A stretch of DNA of 64,000 nucleotides. Source: Bacteroidota bacterium (lineage in GTDB: Bacteria > Bacteroidota > Ignavibacteria > Palsa-1295). The DNA lies in the NCBI GenBank assembly GCA_021324685.1, contig JAJPIQ010000032.1, forward strand, positions 66,878 to 130,877. The letters are read 5' to 3'. Below are positions 1 to 5,619 of the stretch, one piece after another (position 1 is the first letter of the stretch; each line of letters opens with the position of its first letter). The position numbers were made by a program, and so were the translations under genes. The notes beneath the pieces are model-generated. The model had not been told where the DNA came from. It worked only from the letters and a program-made list of their open reading frames with translations, and searched no databases.

Positions 1-549
1 AAATTTTTCGCCGCGCTTCCCGAACTTTGCAGGCAGTATCACTTGCGTTCGTGGCATACGTCCACGTGCGGTTTGCATGTTCATGTTTCGCGTAGTGCCT
101 TATCCGAATTGCAAATCGGAAAGATACAGGCGTACATAACTGATCCCGCGTCTTATGCACTGGTTCGAAAGATTGCGGGCCGCGACTCTTCACGATGGGC
201 CGGATTCTCGGAAAAGAAGTACCTCAAAGATCGTCCGCTCGAAATGGGACACTCCGCCGAGCGATACACAGCAATTAATCTTTGCAACGCTAAGACCATT
301 GAGTTCCGACTGTTCAAGGGTACAACCTTAGAGGCGGGAATTTTTCGGAATTTAGAGTTCGTGTTGGCGCTGGCGGAATTCACGTTACCCGGCGGCGGGA
401 TGAGTATTTCTGAATCTCACGGTGGCAGCTCATTTCAAAAGTTTTTGGAGCAAGCCGCCCAACGCAACACCTATCCAAACCTTACACGCTTCTTGACCGC
501 ACGCGGATTTCTTCGCGGTCATAAGCGACACGGGAACATTTTAAAATGA
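1..549 (+). CDS. Amidoligase-family enzyme (5' truncated by window edge)
   Basis: The frame is open to base 1, so the start lies outside the window; 182 codons are visible. The segment CGLHVHVS followed later by RYTAINL and TIEFRLFKGT matches the core of the phage 'putative amidoligase' family (COOH-NH2 ligases of the glutamine-synthetase fold). In that family the His-x-His and the Glu/Arg of the EFR strand help bind metal and nucleotide. Such enzymes are predicted to form amide bonds on peptides or proteins using ATP. The next gene, 20 bases downstream, is a class II glutamine amidotransferase, a partner often found beside phage amidoligases. The family call rests on motifs; the substrate is unknown. 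Confidence 0.72.
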   Translation, partial: KFFAALPELCRQYHLRSWHTSTCGLHVHVSRSALSELQIGKIQAYITDPASYALVRKIAGRDSSRWAGFSEKKYLKDRPLEMGHSAERYTAINLCNAKTIEFRLFKGTTLEAGIFRNLEFVLALAEFTLPGGGMSISESHGGSSFQKFLEQAAQRNTYPNLTRFLTARGFLRGHKRHGNILK

Positions 550-568
550 ACAGGAGAATCAAGTATAT

Positions 569-1438
569 ATGTGTGTAATTGTGGTAAAGAAGCCAACGGA
601 TATTCTCACGAACGCGGATTTCAGACTCTTCGCTCGTGAGAATACAGATGGCTGGGGTTTCGTTTATAATGATGAAAAGGGGACGCACGCAGTGAAGGGG
701 ATGAAACTCCCCCAACTCTTTCAGGCCGCGCCCGTGCTTGAGGGCAAGGAAGCAGTCCTGCATTTTCGTTTGTCAACGCACGGAACGAAAACGGAAGAGA
801 ATTGTCACCCATTCGAAGTGCTTCCAGGGCTTTACTTCCTGCACAACGGCATTTTGCCTATCGCGTGCAGTAAAGATAAGAAGCGTTCCGATACGTGGCA
901 CTTCGCGGAATTAGTGCTAAAGCCGATGTTTGCGGCGATTCCCTCCGCTAAGTTGAGCGACTACATCCGGAGTGGAGCGTTTCGCTATCTACTCGAATCC
1001 GCAATCGGAGCAACTAACAAAGTTGTGCTCTTTGATTCTTTCGGTCCTGTCATTTTCAATCGGGACAAGTGGAGCGAAAAGACCGGCCCAAAAGGGTTGC
1101 TTATGAGCAACGGCTATCCCTATCTTTTTTCGTTTCGCGACGATCCGTTCGAGGATACGGAATTCCCGTTTGGCGCGAATAAAGCCAAGAAGTGGAGGTC
1201 GGAAGATGAATGGCAATACGAAGCGCCGCCGCTGTCCACGCTAACGCCGGATAGCTTTATCGACTTCTTGGAAGAAATGCCGGAACATCGACTTTGTGAT
1301 CCGTCATGGCTTTTCGAAAACGATATTACTCCGGGGATGATCGAAGACTTCGTCTCTTTCTATCCCGCCGAAAGCGCAAAACTACTGGCTAAACTCGCGG
1401 AGGAATATCAAACCTACGTTCAGTATTATTATGAATAA
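569..1438 (+). CDS. Class II glutamine amidotransferase (Ntn-hydrolase) of phage type
   Basis: The 289-residue protein starts Met-Cys, so removal of Met would expose the N-terminal nucleophile Cys2 of GATase II enzymes. Supporting motifs are NTDGWGF (25-31), HFRLSTHG (65-72, the substrate-binding HxR region) and LHNG (91-94, oxyanion region). There is no synthase domain, so the protein should release ammonia from glutamine for a separate partner, most plausibly the amidoligase just upstream. An AGGAG lies 12 bases before the ATG, a rather long spacing. The last 90 residues are acidic and aromatic and are not part of the core fold. It overlaps the next gene by 8 bases. Confidence 0.8.
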   Translation: MCVIVVKKPTDILTNADFRLFARENTDGWGFVYNDEKGTHAVKGMKLPQLFQAAPVLEGKEAVLHFRLSTHGTKTEENCHPFEVLPGLYFLHNGILPIACSKDKKRSDTWHFAELVLKPMFAAIPSAKLSDYIRSGAFRYLLESAIGATNKVVLFDSFGPVIFNRDKWSEKTGPKGLLMSNGYPYLFSFRDDPFEDTEFPFGANKAKKWRSEDEWQYEAPPLSTLTPDSFIDFLEEMPEHRLCDPSWLFENDITPGMIEDFVSFYPAESAKLLAKLAEEYQTYVQYYYE

Positions 1439-1640
1439 CTGCAAATATCTCGAAAGAAAAGCGGTTCCCGAATCGGCCCTAACGCTCTTCGATGGGCCGG
1501 GGGGCCGCATATACTTCGTGCGGGAAGACGGGTTCGAATACGAAAAACCGATGCTGTACTTTCGCCTCCCGGACGGAACGATTCGCGCCTTATCGCTACT
1601 CGGCGAGTTTCGCGCTATGCGAACCGCTCTTTCCAGTTAG
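1431..1640 (+). CDS. Small hypothetical phage protein
   Basis: A 69-residue protein with no recognised domain, rich in charged and aromatic residues. Its ATG overlaps the end of the amidotransferase gene by 8 bases (ATG...TAA), which suggests translational coupling. The same 8-base overlap recurs at 2253-2260 and 3255-3262 in this operon. It is followed by a gap holding the first tRNA-like structure. Confidence 0.6.
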   Translation: MNNCKYLERKAVPESALTLFDGPGGRIYFVREDGFEYEKPMLYFRLPDGTIRALSLLGEFRAMRTALSS

Positions 1641-1654
1641 CACACACAACCCTT

Positions 1655-1707
1655 AACCCTGCCGTGAGACGGTCACACTACGAGAGTTCGAATCTCTCGC
1701 CGGGTTC
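1655..1707 (+). ncRNA. tRNA-like minihelix 1 (acceptor stem + T-arm)
   Basis: A T-arm is plain: GAGAG-TTCGAAT-CTCTC at 1682-1698, extendable by C1681-G1699. It is closed by AACCCTG (1655-1661) against CCGGGTT (1700-1706) with a single T/C mismatch. Between them is only one short hairpin, CCGT-gag-ACGG (1662-1672). There is no anticodon arm, so this is not an ordinary tRNA. Acceptor plus T stem total about 13 base pairs. It lies in the 101-base gap between two genes. Whether it is transcribed separately or processed is not known. Confidence 0.5.
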
Positions 1708-1736
1708 TTATTTCTATTCCCATTAACCGGAGGGAC

Positions 1737-1742
1737 AAACGA
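1737..1742 (+). promoter_or_regulatory. Variant of the element's AAACGAC start motif
   Basis: AAACGA runs directly into the ATG at 1742, replacing the final C of the motif seen at other rightward genes of the element. Here a good Shine-Dalgarno (GGAGGG, 1729-1734) is also present, unlike most other motif sites. Confidence 0.3.
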
Positions 1743-2260
1743 TGCAACTACCGAGATTAAAGGCGTCCGACATGTATCTTTATGAGGAGCAGGACGCAAC
1801 TCATGAGATAGCACAGACATTCCGCTATCTTGCGGAGCCTCAAGAAATCGCGAAGGAGCGCGCCTGCGCTATCGCTCAGGCCGTGAACCGTCACGATAAC
1901 CTGATCCGCGCAGTCACTTGTGTGCTGAACTGTATCGAAGGGCACGAAGAAATCAAGCACCCATTCGAAGACTACGAACCGGAGTCGCTCAGACAGTTAC
2001 AGGACATGGTTCGCGATATTCGGGCAGGGGCAGACGACTTGGAGGATATGAGCGGGAACGTTTCCCAGGCCTCACGAACGAACGATAACAAGCGAACGAT
2101 CCGGGAACTAACGGAAGCCTTGGAGGCGGCGGTTCAGCGGCTCGTTAGTTTAGATAGACAGCTACTCGCGGAGCTTGGAATTAAATTCGAGAACGATTTA
2201 GGAGAGATGATTCGCGGACGCGCCGCACTCGCCAAAGCGAAAGGAGAGCAACATGCTTGA
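1742..2260 (+). CDS. Hypothetical helical phage protein
   Basis: The 172-residue protein is predicted largely helical and highly charged; heptad-like leucines in the second half (LTEALEAAVQRLVSLDRQLL) suggest a coiled coil. No family is recognised. GGAGGG 8 bases before the ATG is a strong ribosome-binding site. It follows tRNA-like structure 1 and overlaps the next gene by 8 bases. Confidence 0.65.
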   Translation: MQLPRLKASDMYLYEEQDATHEIAQTFRYLAEPQEIAKERACAIAQAVNRHDNLIRAVTCVLNCIEGHEEIKHPFEDYEPESLRQLQDMVRDIRAGADDLEDMSGNVSQASRTNDNKRTIRELTEALEAAVQRLVSLDRQLLAELGIKFENDLGEMIRGRAALAKAKGEQHA

Positions 2261-2594
2261 CACAACTCGCATCATATCCATCGACCCGGAGAAACGCAAG
2301 CCGTGTGAGGCGTGCTCCGGCACGGGCTGGCTGTTCGCGAGTACGTCGTTTAAGATCGAACGATGCGATGCGTGCGAACAATACACGAACGACGCCTACG
2401 GTGCATTAGCGTTCGCCGAGGACGTATATATCGAAAGCAAAGGCGAGGTTACCGTTCGCATTTCGGCACAGCTTCAGCGCGGCGAAGCGAGTAGCTGGTG
2501 GTTTTTCGCTAATCCGAAATACGTCTCGGGATTCGTTCTCGCGGTAGCAAAACTGTTCCCGGACTACAATCCCTTATCGGACGAATTCCGCTAA
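2253..2594 (+). CDS. Small zinc-ribbon-like protein
   Basis: The 113-residue protein has an N-terminal CEACSGTGW (DnaJ-type CxxCxGxG knuckle) followed by CDACEQ, a probable four-cysteine zinc site within the first 40 residues. The rest is unassigned. GGAG lies close before the ATG, and the start overlaps the upstream stop by 8 bases. Its TAA stop supplies the first two bases of tRNA-like structure 2. A DNA- or RNA-binding role is possible but not shown. Confidence 0.62.
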   Translation: MLDTTRIISIDPEKRKPCEACSGTGWLFASTSFKIERCDACEQYTNDAYGALAFAEDVYIESKGEVTVRISAQLQRGEASSWWFFANPKYVSGFVLAVAKLFPDYNPLSDEFR

Positions 2595-2637
2595 CCCCGT
2601 TTGGAACATGCGCCGGTTCGATTCCGGCGCGGGGTTC
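2593..2637 (+). ncRNA. tRNA-like minihelix 2 (perfect acceptor stem + T-arm)
   Basis: AACCCCG (2593-2599) pairs perfectly with CGGGGTT (2630-2636). Next to it the T-arm CGCCGG-TTCGATT-CCGGCG (2611-2629) has a canonical seven-base T loop. Only 11 unpaired bases (2600-2610) stand where the D and anticodon arms would be. This is the acceptor/T-arm minihelix known to be a minimal RNase P substrate. It fills the 63-base space between two genes; 11 bases after it begins the CCTAAACGAC motif and then an ATG. Confidence 0.6.
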
Positions 2638-2647
2638 TATTTACTAT

Positions 2648-2657
2648 CCTAAACGAC
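2648..2657 (+). promoter_or_regulatory. CCTAAACGAC start motif
   Basis: The motif abuts the ATG at 2658 with no spacer. No Shine-Dalgarno is present. It lies 11 bases after tRNA-like structure 2. Confidence 0.55.
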
Positions 2658-2996
2658 ATGAAACTTACGGAACGAGAAACTGCAACCGTGCTGGCGGCCT
2701 TGCGCTACTGGCAGGAAGACTTCGGCATTGCCGGTGGCGCGCTTCGAATGCCGCTCCACTTCAACGACTGCGATCCGCTCACGTCCAAGGAGATCGACGA
2801 CTTGTGTGAGCGCATTAATGTCGTCGAGGGTGATGACGCCGAGGGTATGGAGCGATTCGTACGAGAAATTGCGGACGACGAAACGCGTTGCACCTGCGCG
2901 GACGAGAGTTACTTCGGGGAAGACCATACCTCGAACTGCGTATTCGCTAATGCCCACGAACTCATTTACGGATATAGACCGGAGGGGAAACCATGA
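2658..2996 (+). CDS. Small phage protein of the 'AALRYWQ' type
   Basis: The protein is 112 residues when started at the ATG directly after the AAACGAC motif; an upstream start would run into the tRNA-like structure and is disfavoured. The N terminus ETATVLAALRYWQ resembles a short segment common in phage and bacterial hypothetical proteins of unknown role. The C-terminal half has CTCADES...CVF, a possible metal site. It overlaps the next gene by 4 bases (ATGA). Confidence 0.62.
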   Translation: MKLTERETATVLAALRYWQEDFGIAGGALRMPLHFNDCDPLTSKEIDDLCERINVVEGDDAEGMERFVREIADDETRCTCADESYFGEDHTSNCVFANAHELIYGYRPEGKP

Positions 2997-3262
2997 CCCG
3001 AACAGAACTCTTACGCCGCTTTCCCGAACTGGGAACCGACGAGCCGCTGAGCGGCGCAGACGTTGTTGACCGGCTCTCCGCGTGGTATAACGAACTGACA
3101 AACGACGATGGCGAGGCCGACTTCGGCTTCGTTCCGTCCCCGGCGCTCGCCGATGCGTGGGAGCGATACCAAGCGGGCCAAGCCGTCTCTCAGTACGAGC
3201 TTCGCCGATTAGACGAGGAACGCGCTTTGTATTACGAGCGAAAGGAGTATGAAGATGACTAA
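2993..3262 (+). CDS. Small hypothetical protein
   Basis: The 89-residue, strongly acidic protein has no recognised domain. Its ATGA start/stop overlap with the upstream gene and the GGAGGGG before the ATG support translation. Confidence 0.6.
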   Translation: MTRTELLRRFPELGTDEPLSGADVVDRLSAWYNELTNDDGEADFGFVPSPALADAWERYQAGQAVSQYELRRLDEERALYYERKEYEDD

Positions 3263-3662
3263 GAGGATCATTGTACGCGAGATCGAGGAAAACGAAGAAT
3301 ACGAGGTTTCCCAGCGTGTGGAAAGGTATCGGTTCCAATACGACTTTGAGTGTCTTGGACGTTCAACGTGGATCGTATGGGGATGGGATGAAGGCGCTGG
3401 CGATTATACGGACTTCCTCGACACCATTGACGCCGAATACGGCCACATTGAGGACGCCGTGCGCGAATTTTTCAAACTCAACGTGTATGGCGTTTATAAA
3501 CAGTTCCGTCGCGGGCGCGGCTATGAGAAGCCCGCGTTCACGGTGCAGGCCGGCAACTACGAGGAGGCATACGAGCAAGCCCTCGCGCATTTAGGCTACA
3601 AAGACCTCGTTGGCGGTGCAATGGTGGGGGATGTAGAAATCGAAATCCAAAAGGAAGGATGA
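3255..3662 (+). CDS. Hypothetical acidic protein
   Basis: The ATG at 3255 is preferred over the one at 3249 because AGGAG ends seven bases before it, and because it repeats the 8-base overlap used elsewhere in the operon. The 135-residue product is rich in Glu, Tyr and Trp, with aromatic strand-like segments. No family is recognised. Confidence 0.6.
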   Translation: MTKRIIVREIEENEEYEVSQRVERYRFQYDFECLGRSTWIVWGWDEGAGDYTDFLDTIDAEYGHIEDAVREFFKLNVYGVYKQFRRGRGYEKPAFTVQAGNYEEAYEQALAHLGYKDLVGGAMVGDVEIEIQKEG

Positions 3663-3666
3663 GAAG

Positions 3667-3990
3667 ATGCCTAAATACACCGTACATATCTATGCGGTCG
3701 CAAGGGTTCCCGTTGAGGTCGAGGCCGAGTCGATGGAGGGGGCCATTAAGAAGGCCGAAGAAAAGACGAACCTCTACGATGTTCTGGATAGCGAGAAGGC
3801 GTCGTTTGCAGAGGAAGTAACGGGCTATCTCGTCGATGTCGAAGGCGACGAGGGGTGCGAAAACTCCCGCTACTTTAATACGGACGACCTTACCTCGGTT
3901 TCCTTCCGCTTTCTGGGTGGCGAGGGTTCGGCCCCGCTTGCGTTCGCCAACGAAGGCGACGGCGAAAACGAAAGATCGTGGGAATCTTAA
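3667..3990 (+). CDS. Small hypothetical protein, DpnD/PcfM-like beginning
   Basis: The 107-residue protein starts with a short beta-alpha pattern (YTVHIYAVARVPVEVEAESMEGAIKKAEE) also seen in small phage and plasmid proteins of the DpnD/PcfM type; this link is weak. It ends in an acidic tail. It lies 4 bases after the upstream gene and is followed by tRNA-like structure 3. Confidence 0.6.
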   Translation: MPKYTVHIYAVARVPVEVEAESMEGAIKKAEEKTNLYDVLDSEKASFAEEVTGYLVDVEGDEGCENSRYFNTDDLTSVSFRFLGGEGSAPLAFANEGDGENERSWES

Positions 3991-3998
3991 ATCCCACC

Positions 3999-4070
3999 GG
4001 GAGCGACAGGTTGGTGTCGGTCATGCCGCTAAGCGGGGCCGTGAATGGGGTTCGACTCCCCTCGCTTCCA
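3999..4070 (+). ncRNA. tRNA-like structure 3 (72 nt)
   Basis: GGGAGCG (3999-4005) pairs with CGCTTCC (4063-4069) over seven pairs with one G-T wobble, leaving A4070 as discriminator. The T-arm is TGGGG-TTCGACT-CCCCT (4046-4062) with one T-T mismatch. The length suits a tRNA, but the 40-base middle does not give normal D and anticodon arms; it folds instead into a hairpin with stem CCGC-taa-GCGG. No CCA is encoded. It could be a decayed tRNA or a processing signal. AAACGAC follows at once (4072-4078). Confidence 0.5.
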
Positions 4071-4078
4071 CAAACGAC
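4068..4078 (+). promoter_or_regulatory. AAACGAC motif after tRNA-like 3
   Basis: CCACAAACGAC overlaps the 3' end of tRNA-like structure 3. There is no start codon next to it. A second copy lies at 4121-4127, just before the ATG at 4129, with a hairpin between the two. Confidence 0.4.
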
Positions 4079-4083
4079 AAACA

Positions 4084-4112
4084 GACGAGTGTGCCACCCA
4101 AGCCCACTCGTC
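4084..4112 (+). other. Hairpin between two AAACGAC motifs
   Basis: GACGAGTG (4084-4091) and CACTCGTC (4105-4112) form a perfect 8-bp stem with a 13-base loop. There is no T-run after it, so it is not a typical terminator. It stands between two motif copies upstream of the gene at 4129. Confidence 0.45.
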
Positions 4113-4116
4113 ACAA

Positions 4117-4127
4117 CCAAAAACGAC
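4117..4127 (+). promoter_or_regulatory. AAACGAC start motif
   Basis: CCAAAAACGAC ends one base before the ATG at 4129. No Shine-Dalgarno is present. Confidence 0.5.
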
Positions 4128-4128
4128 T

Positions 4129-4494
4129 ATGGAGAACAAACCACACGGCGCTCCTCACGCGAGGAGCGTCACGGAATTAGTCCTCATGGCAAAACGTGAG
4201 GACGCGACCGAGCTGGTGCGTCTGCGCCGCCGGTTACTACGCAACGCCAAAGCCCGGCTCCTACGCTGCAACGAGGATTTGGCAATCTTACGCTCGCGAT
4301 TTCACCCCGGCGACCTCGTCCACTTCCAACCGGACACGGAAGAGGAATGCCTGGGCGGACGCTACATCAAGATCGACATAGTGCTTCCGACCGACACCGG
4401 ATACCCTCGCTACGTTGGCACCGACTATCAAACAGGTGACGAACTAACGATGTCGTGGCGGGAGGCCGAGACGGCGGAGCTTTTAGACGAGTAA
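4129..4494 (+). CDS. Hypothetical basic-helical protein
   Basis: The ATG at 4129 is chosen because the AAACGAC motif ends one base before it; an upstream in-frame start at 4045 would lie inside the tRNA-like structure. The 121-residue product has an Arg/Leu-rich helix (VRLRRRLLRNAKARLLR) followed by a compact strand-rich domain (FHPGDLVHFQ), reminiscent of small beta-barrel folds but not assignable. Confidence 0.6.
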   Translation: MENKPHGAPHARSVTELVLMAKREDATELVRLRRRLLRNAKARLLRCNEDLAILRSRFHPGDLVHFQPDTEEECLGGRYIKIDIVLPTDTGYPRYVGTDYQTGDELTMSWREAETAELLDE

Positions 4495-4503
4495 CTTTTT
4501 AAA

Positions 4504-4513
4504 CCCAAACGAC
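4504..4513 (+). promoter_or_regulatory. AAACGAC start motif
   Basis: CCCAAACGAC ends three bases before the ATG at 4517. There is no purine-rich Shine-Dalgarno. Confidence 0.5.
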
Positions 4514-4516
4514 AAT

Positions 4517-4807
4517 ATGACGACGTTAGAGAAGAAGATCGAGCGGGTGACCGCTCAACGCTACAGCATTGCCCGTAACAAGCCGGTCGTCGTTGGGCTG
4601 ATCCCCGCGAACCCGGCTCCGGACGCACCGGTGGCTGAGCGCAAGGAACGCCTTTCGATCCGCATTGCACGAACGAAAGAGACGCACTACATCGCGCTCG
4701 AAGACATTATCAAAAAAGCCTTATTCGAAAATGCGATGGCGGTCGCCGAGGAGAATGTCCGCACGCGGGCGATCCGTCGCAAAGTCAGGAGGGGGGCGTT
4801 GGGATGA
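4517..4807 (+). CDS. Small basic hypothetical protein
   Basis: The 96-residue, Arg/Lys-rich protein ends RRKVRRGALG. Its start follows an AAACGAC motif, and its stop overlaps the next ATG by 4 bases. No domain is recognised; a nucleic-acid-binding role is only suggested by its charge. Confidence 0.6.
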   Translation: MTTLEKKIERVTAQRYSIARNKPVVVGLIPANPAPDAPVAERKERLSIRIARTKETHYIALEDIIKKALFENAMAVAEENVRTRAIRRKVRRGALG

Positions 4808-4962
4808 GGTGGCGATTCAAGAATCTAAGCGAGTGGCACCGCTGGTTTGCGTGGTTCCCAGTGCGCCTTGACGACGTGGGCGTAACAGTCTGGCTTGAAT
4901 ATGTCGAGCGGAGATTCGATGCGTGCGCGAACCGGTATTATAGGGAGGTGACCGCGCGATGA
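4804..4962 (+). CDS. 52-residue Trp/Arg-rich protein
   Basis: A short gene starting MRWRFKNLSEWHRWF and ending REVTAR, with six tryptophans. It is joined to its neighbours by ATGA overlaps at both ends (4804-4807 and 4959-4962), which is the main evidence that it is real. Function unknown. Confidence 0.55.
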   Translation: MRWRFKNLSEWHRWFAWFPVRLDDVGVTVWLEYVERRFDACANRYYREVTAR

Positions 4963-5060
4963 CGGAGAGCGAAACAAAAACAGAGTACGAGGTTCGCTGC
5001 TATCATGGGTTTGTGAAGCTGCTCAAAGTAACGACTACGACACGAGAGCTTAAATTCTGA
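4959..5060 (+). CDS. 33-residue hypothetical protein
   Basis: The reading frame MTESETKTEYEV...TTRELKF is preceded by a strong AGGGAGGTG eight bases before the ATG. It overlaps the upstream gene by 4 bases and its last base is the first base of the next ATG. Such coupling supports translation despite the small size. Confidence 0.5.
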   Translation: MTESETKTEYEVRCYHGFVKLLKVTTTTRELKF

Positions 5061-5242
5061 TGAAGGCCATAGATATTCGTATATTGCAAGCGGTGTTCAA
5101 GAAGCACAACAAGCTCACGTCCCGCTATTCGTGGGAGCCTCACGAGATTGTGGAGTACGAGCGGCTTATGAAGGAGTTAAATGGAGTGGAGACTGTTTAT
5201 ATCGAGGAAGAGGGAACCCATGAGACTTCAGATCGACCTTGA
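5060..5242 (+). CDS. Small hypothetical protein
   Basis: The 60-residue protein begins MKAIDIRILQAVFKKHNKL. The TGATG junction with the gene before and the overlap with the gene after place it inside the operon. No domain is recognised. Confidence 0.55.
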   Translation: MKAIDIRILQAVFKKHNKLTSRYSWEPHEIVEYERLMKELNGVETVYIEEEGTHETSDRP

Positions 5243-5450
5243 ACTGCATATCGACCCGCTGGTGTTGCGTGGAATGCGTGCCGCCGTGCTGGCCGAATGC
5301 GAAAACGCCGCGAGCGCGCACGATCCCCATGTCTCGGAACGAGCGCATGCGTGGTTCGACTTGAGATCGCTGCTTAACCTCGTTGCGCTGAAGGGGAAAA
5401 TTCTTCACCCGGAGGCCGACTGGGATGAGCCGCGCTTCGTTGAATTTTAG
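5220..5450 (+). CDS. Small hypothetical protein, last gene of left operon
   Basis: The ATG at 5220 is preferred over 5181 because GAGG/GAGGG sits 7-12 bases before it. The 76-residue product starts MRLQIDLELHIDPL. Three strong hairpins follow, consistent with the end of the rightward operon. Confidence 0.55.
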   Translation: MRLQIDLELHIDPLVLRGMRAAVLAECENAASAHDPHVSERAHAWFDLRSLLNLVALKGKILHPEADWDEPRFVEF

Positions 5451-5471
5451 GAGAGCTGTGCGTTGGGCGGA

Positions 5472-5500
5472 GCGAAAAGGAAGAGACTTCTTCCTTTCGC
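5472..5500. terminator. Hairpin 1 of a three-hairpin cluster
   Basis: GCGAAAAGGAAGA (5472-5484) pairs with TCTTCCTTTCGC (5489-5500) around a GACT loop, with one bulged A. It is the first of three stems between the converging left operon and the T9SS gene. Confidence 0.5.
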
Positions 5501-5513
5501 CCGCGCATGGACC

Positions 5514-5555
5514 GGGGCGATCGCGTGTAGAGCGACTGCACGGATCGCCCTCTTT
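5514..5555 (+). terminator. Probable rightward terminator
   Basis: GGGCGATC..CGTG pairs with CACGGATCGCCC with one extra base, and TCTTT follows (5551-5555). It fits termination of the rightward operon that ends at 5450. Confidence 0.55.
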
Positions 5556-5581
5556 ACGCCCGGCAATCCGAACAGACTGTA

Positions 5582-5609
5582 CCGCCTCTCTCGCCCGGAA
5601 GAGAGGCGG
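5582..5609. terminator. Hairpin 3, next to the T9SS gene stop
   Basis: CCGCCTCTCT and AGAGAGGCGG form a perfect 10-bp stem with an 8-base loop, 10 bases beyond the stop of the leftward giant gene. There is no clear T-run on either strand. Confidence 0.5.
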
Positions 5610-5619
5610 CATTAATCGC

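Noticed and set aside
2649-3338. Leftward frame of 229 codons in the left operon
   Set aside because: It opposes at least three coupled rightward genes with good ribosome sites; Arg-rich composition is typical of a shadow.
3999-4070. Annotation as a normal tRNA
   Set aside because: Acceptor and T-arm fit, but no 5-bp anticodon stem with a 7-base loop can be formed, so no anticodon can be named.
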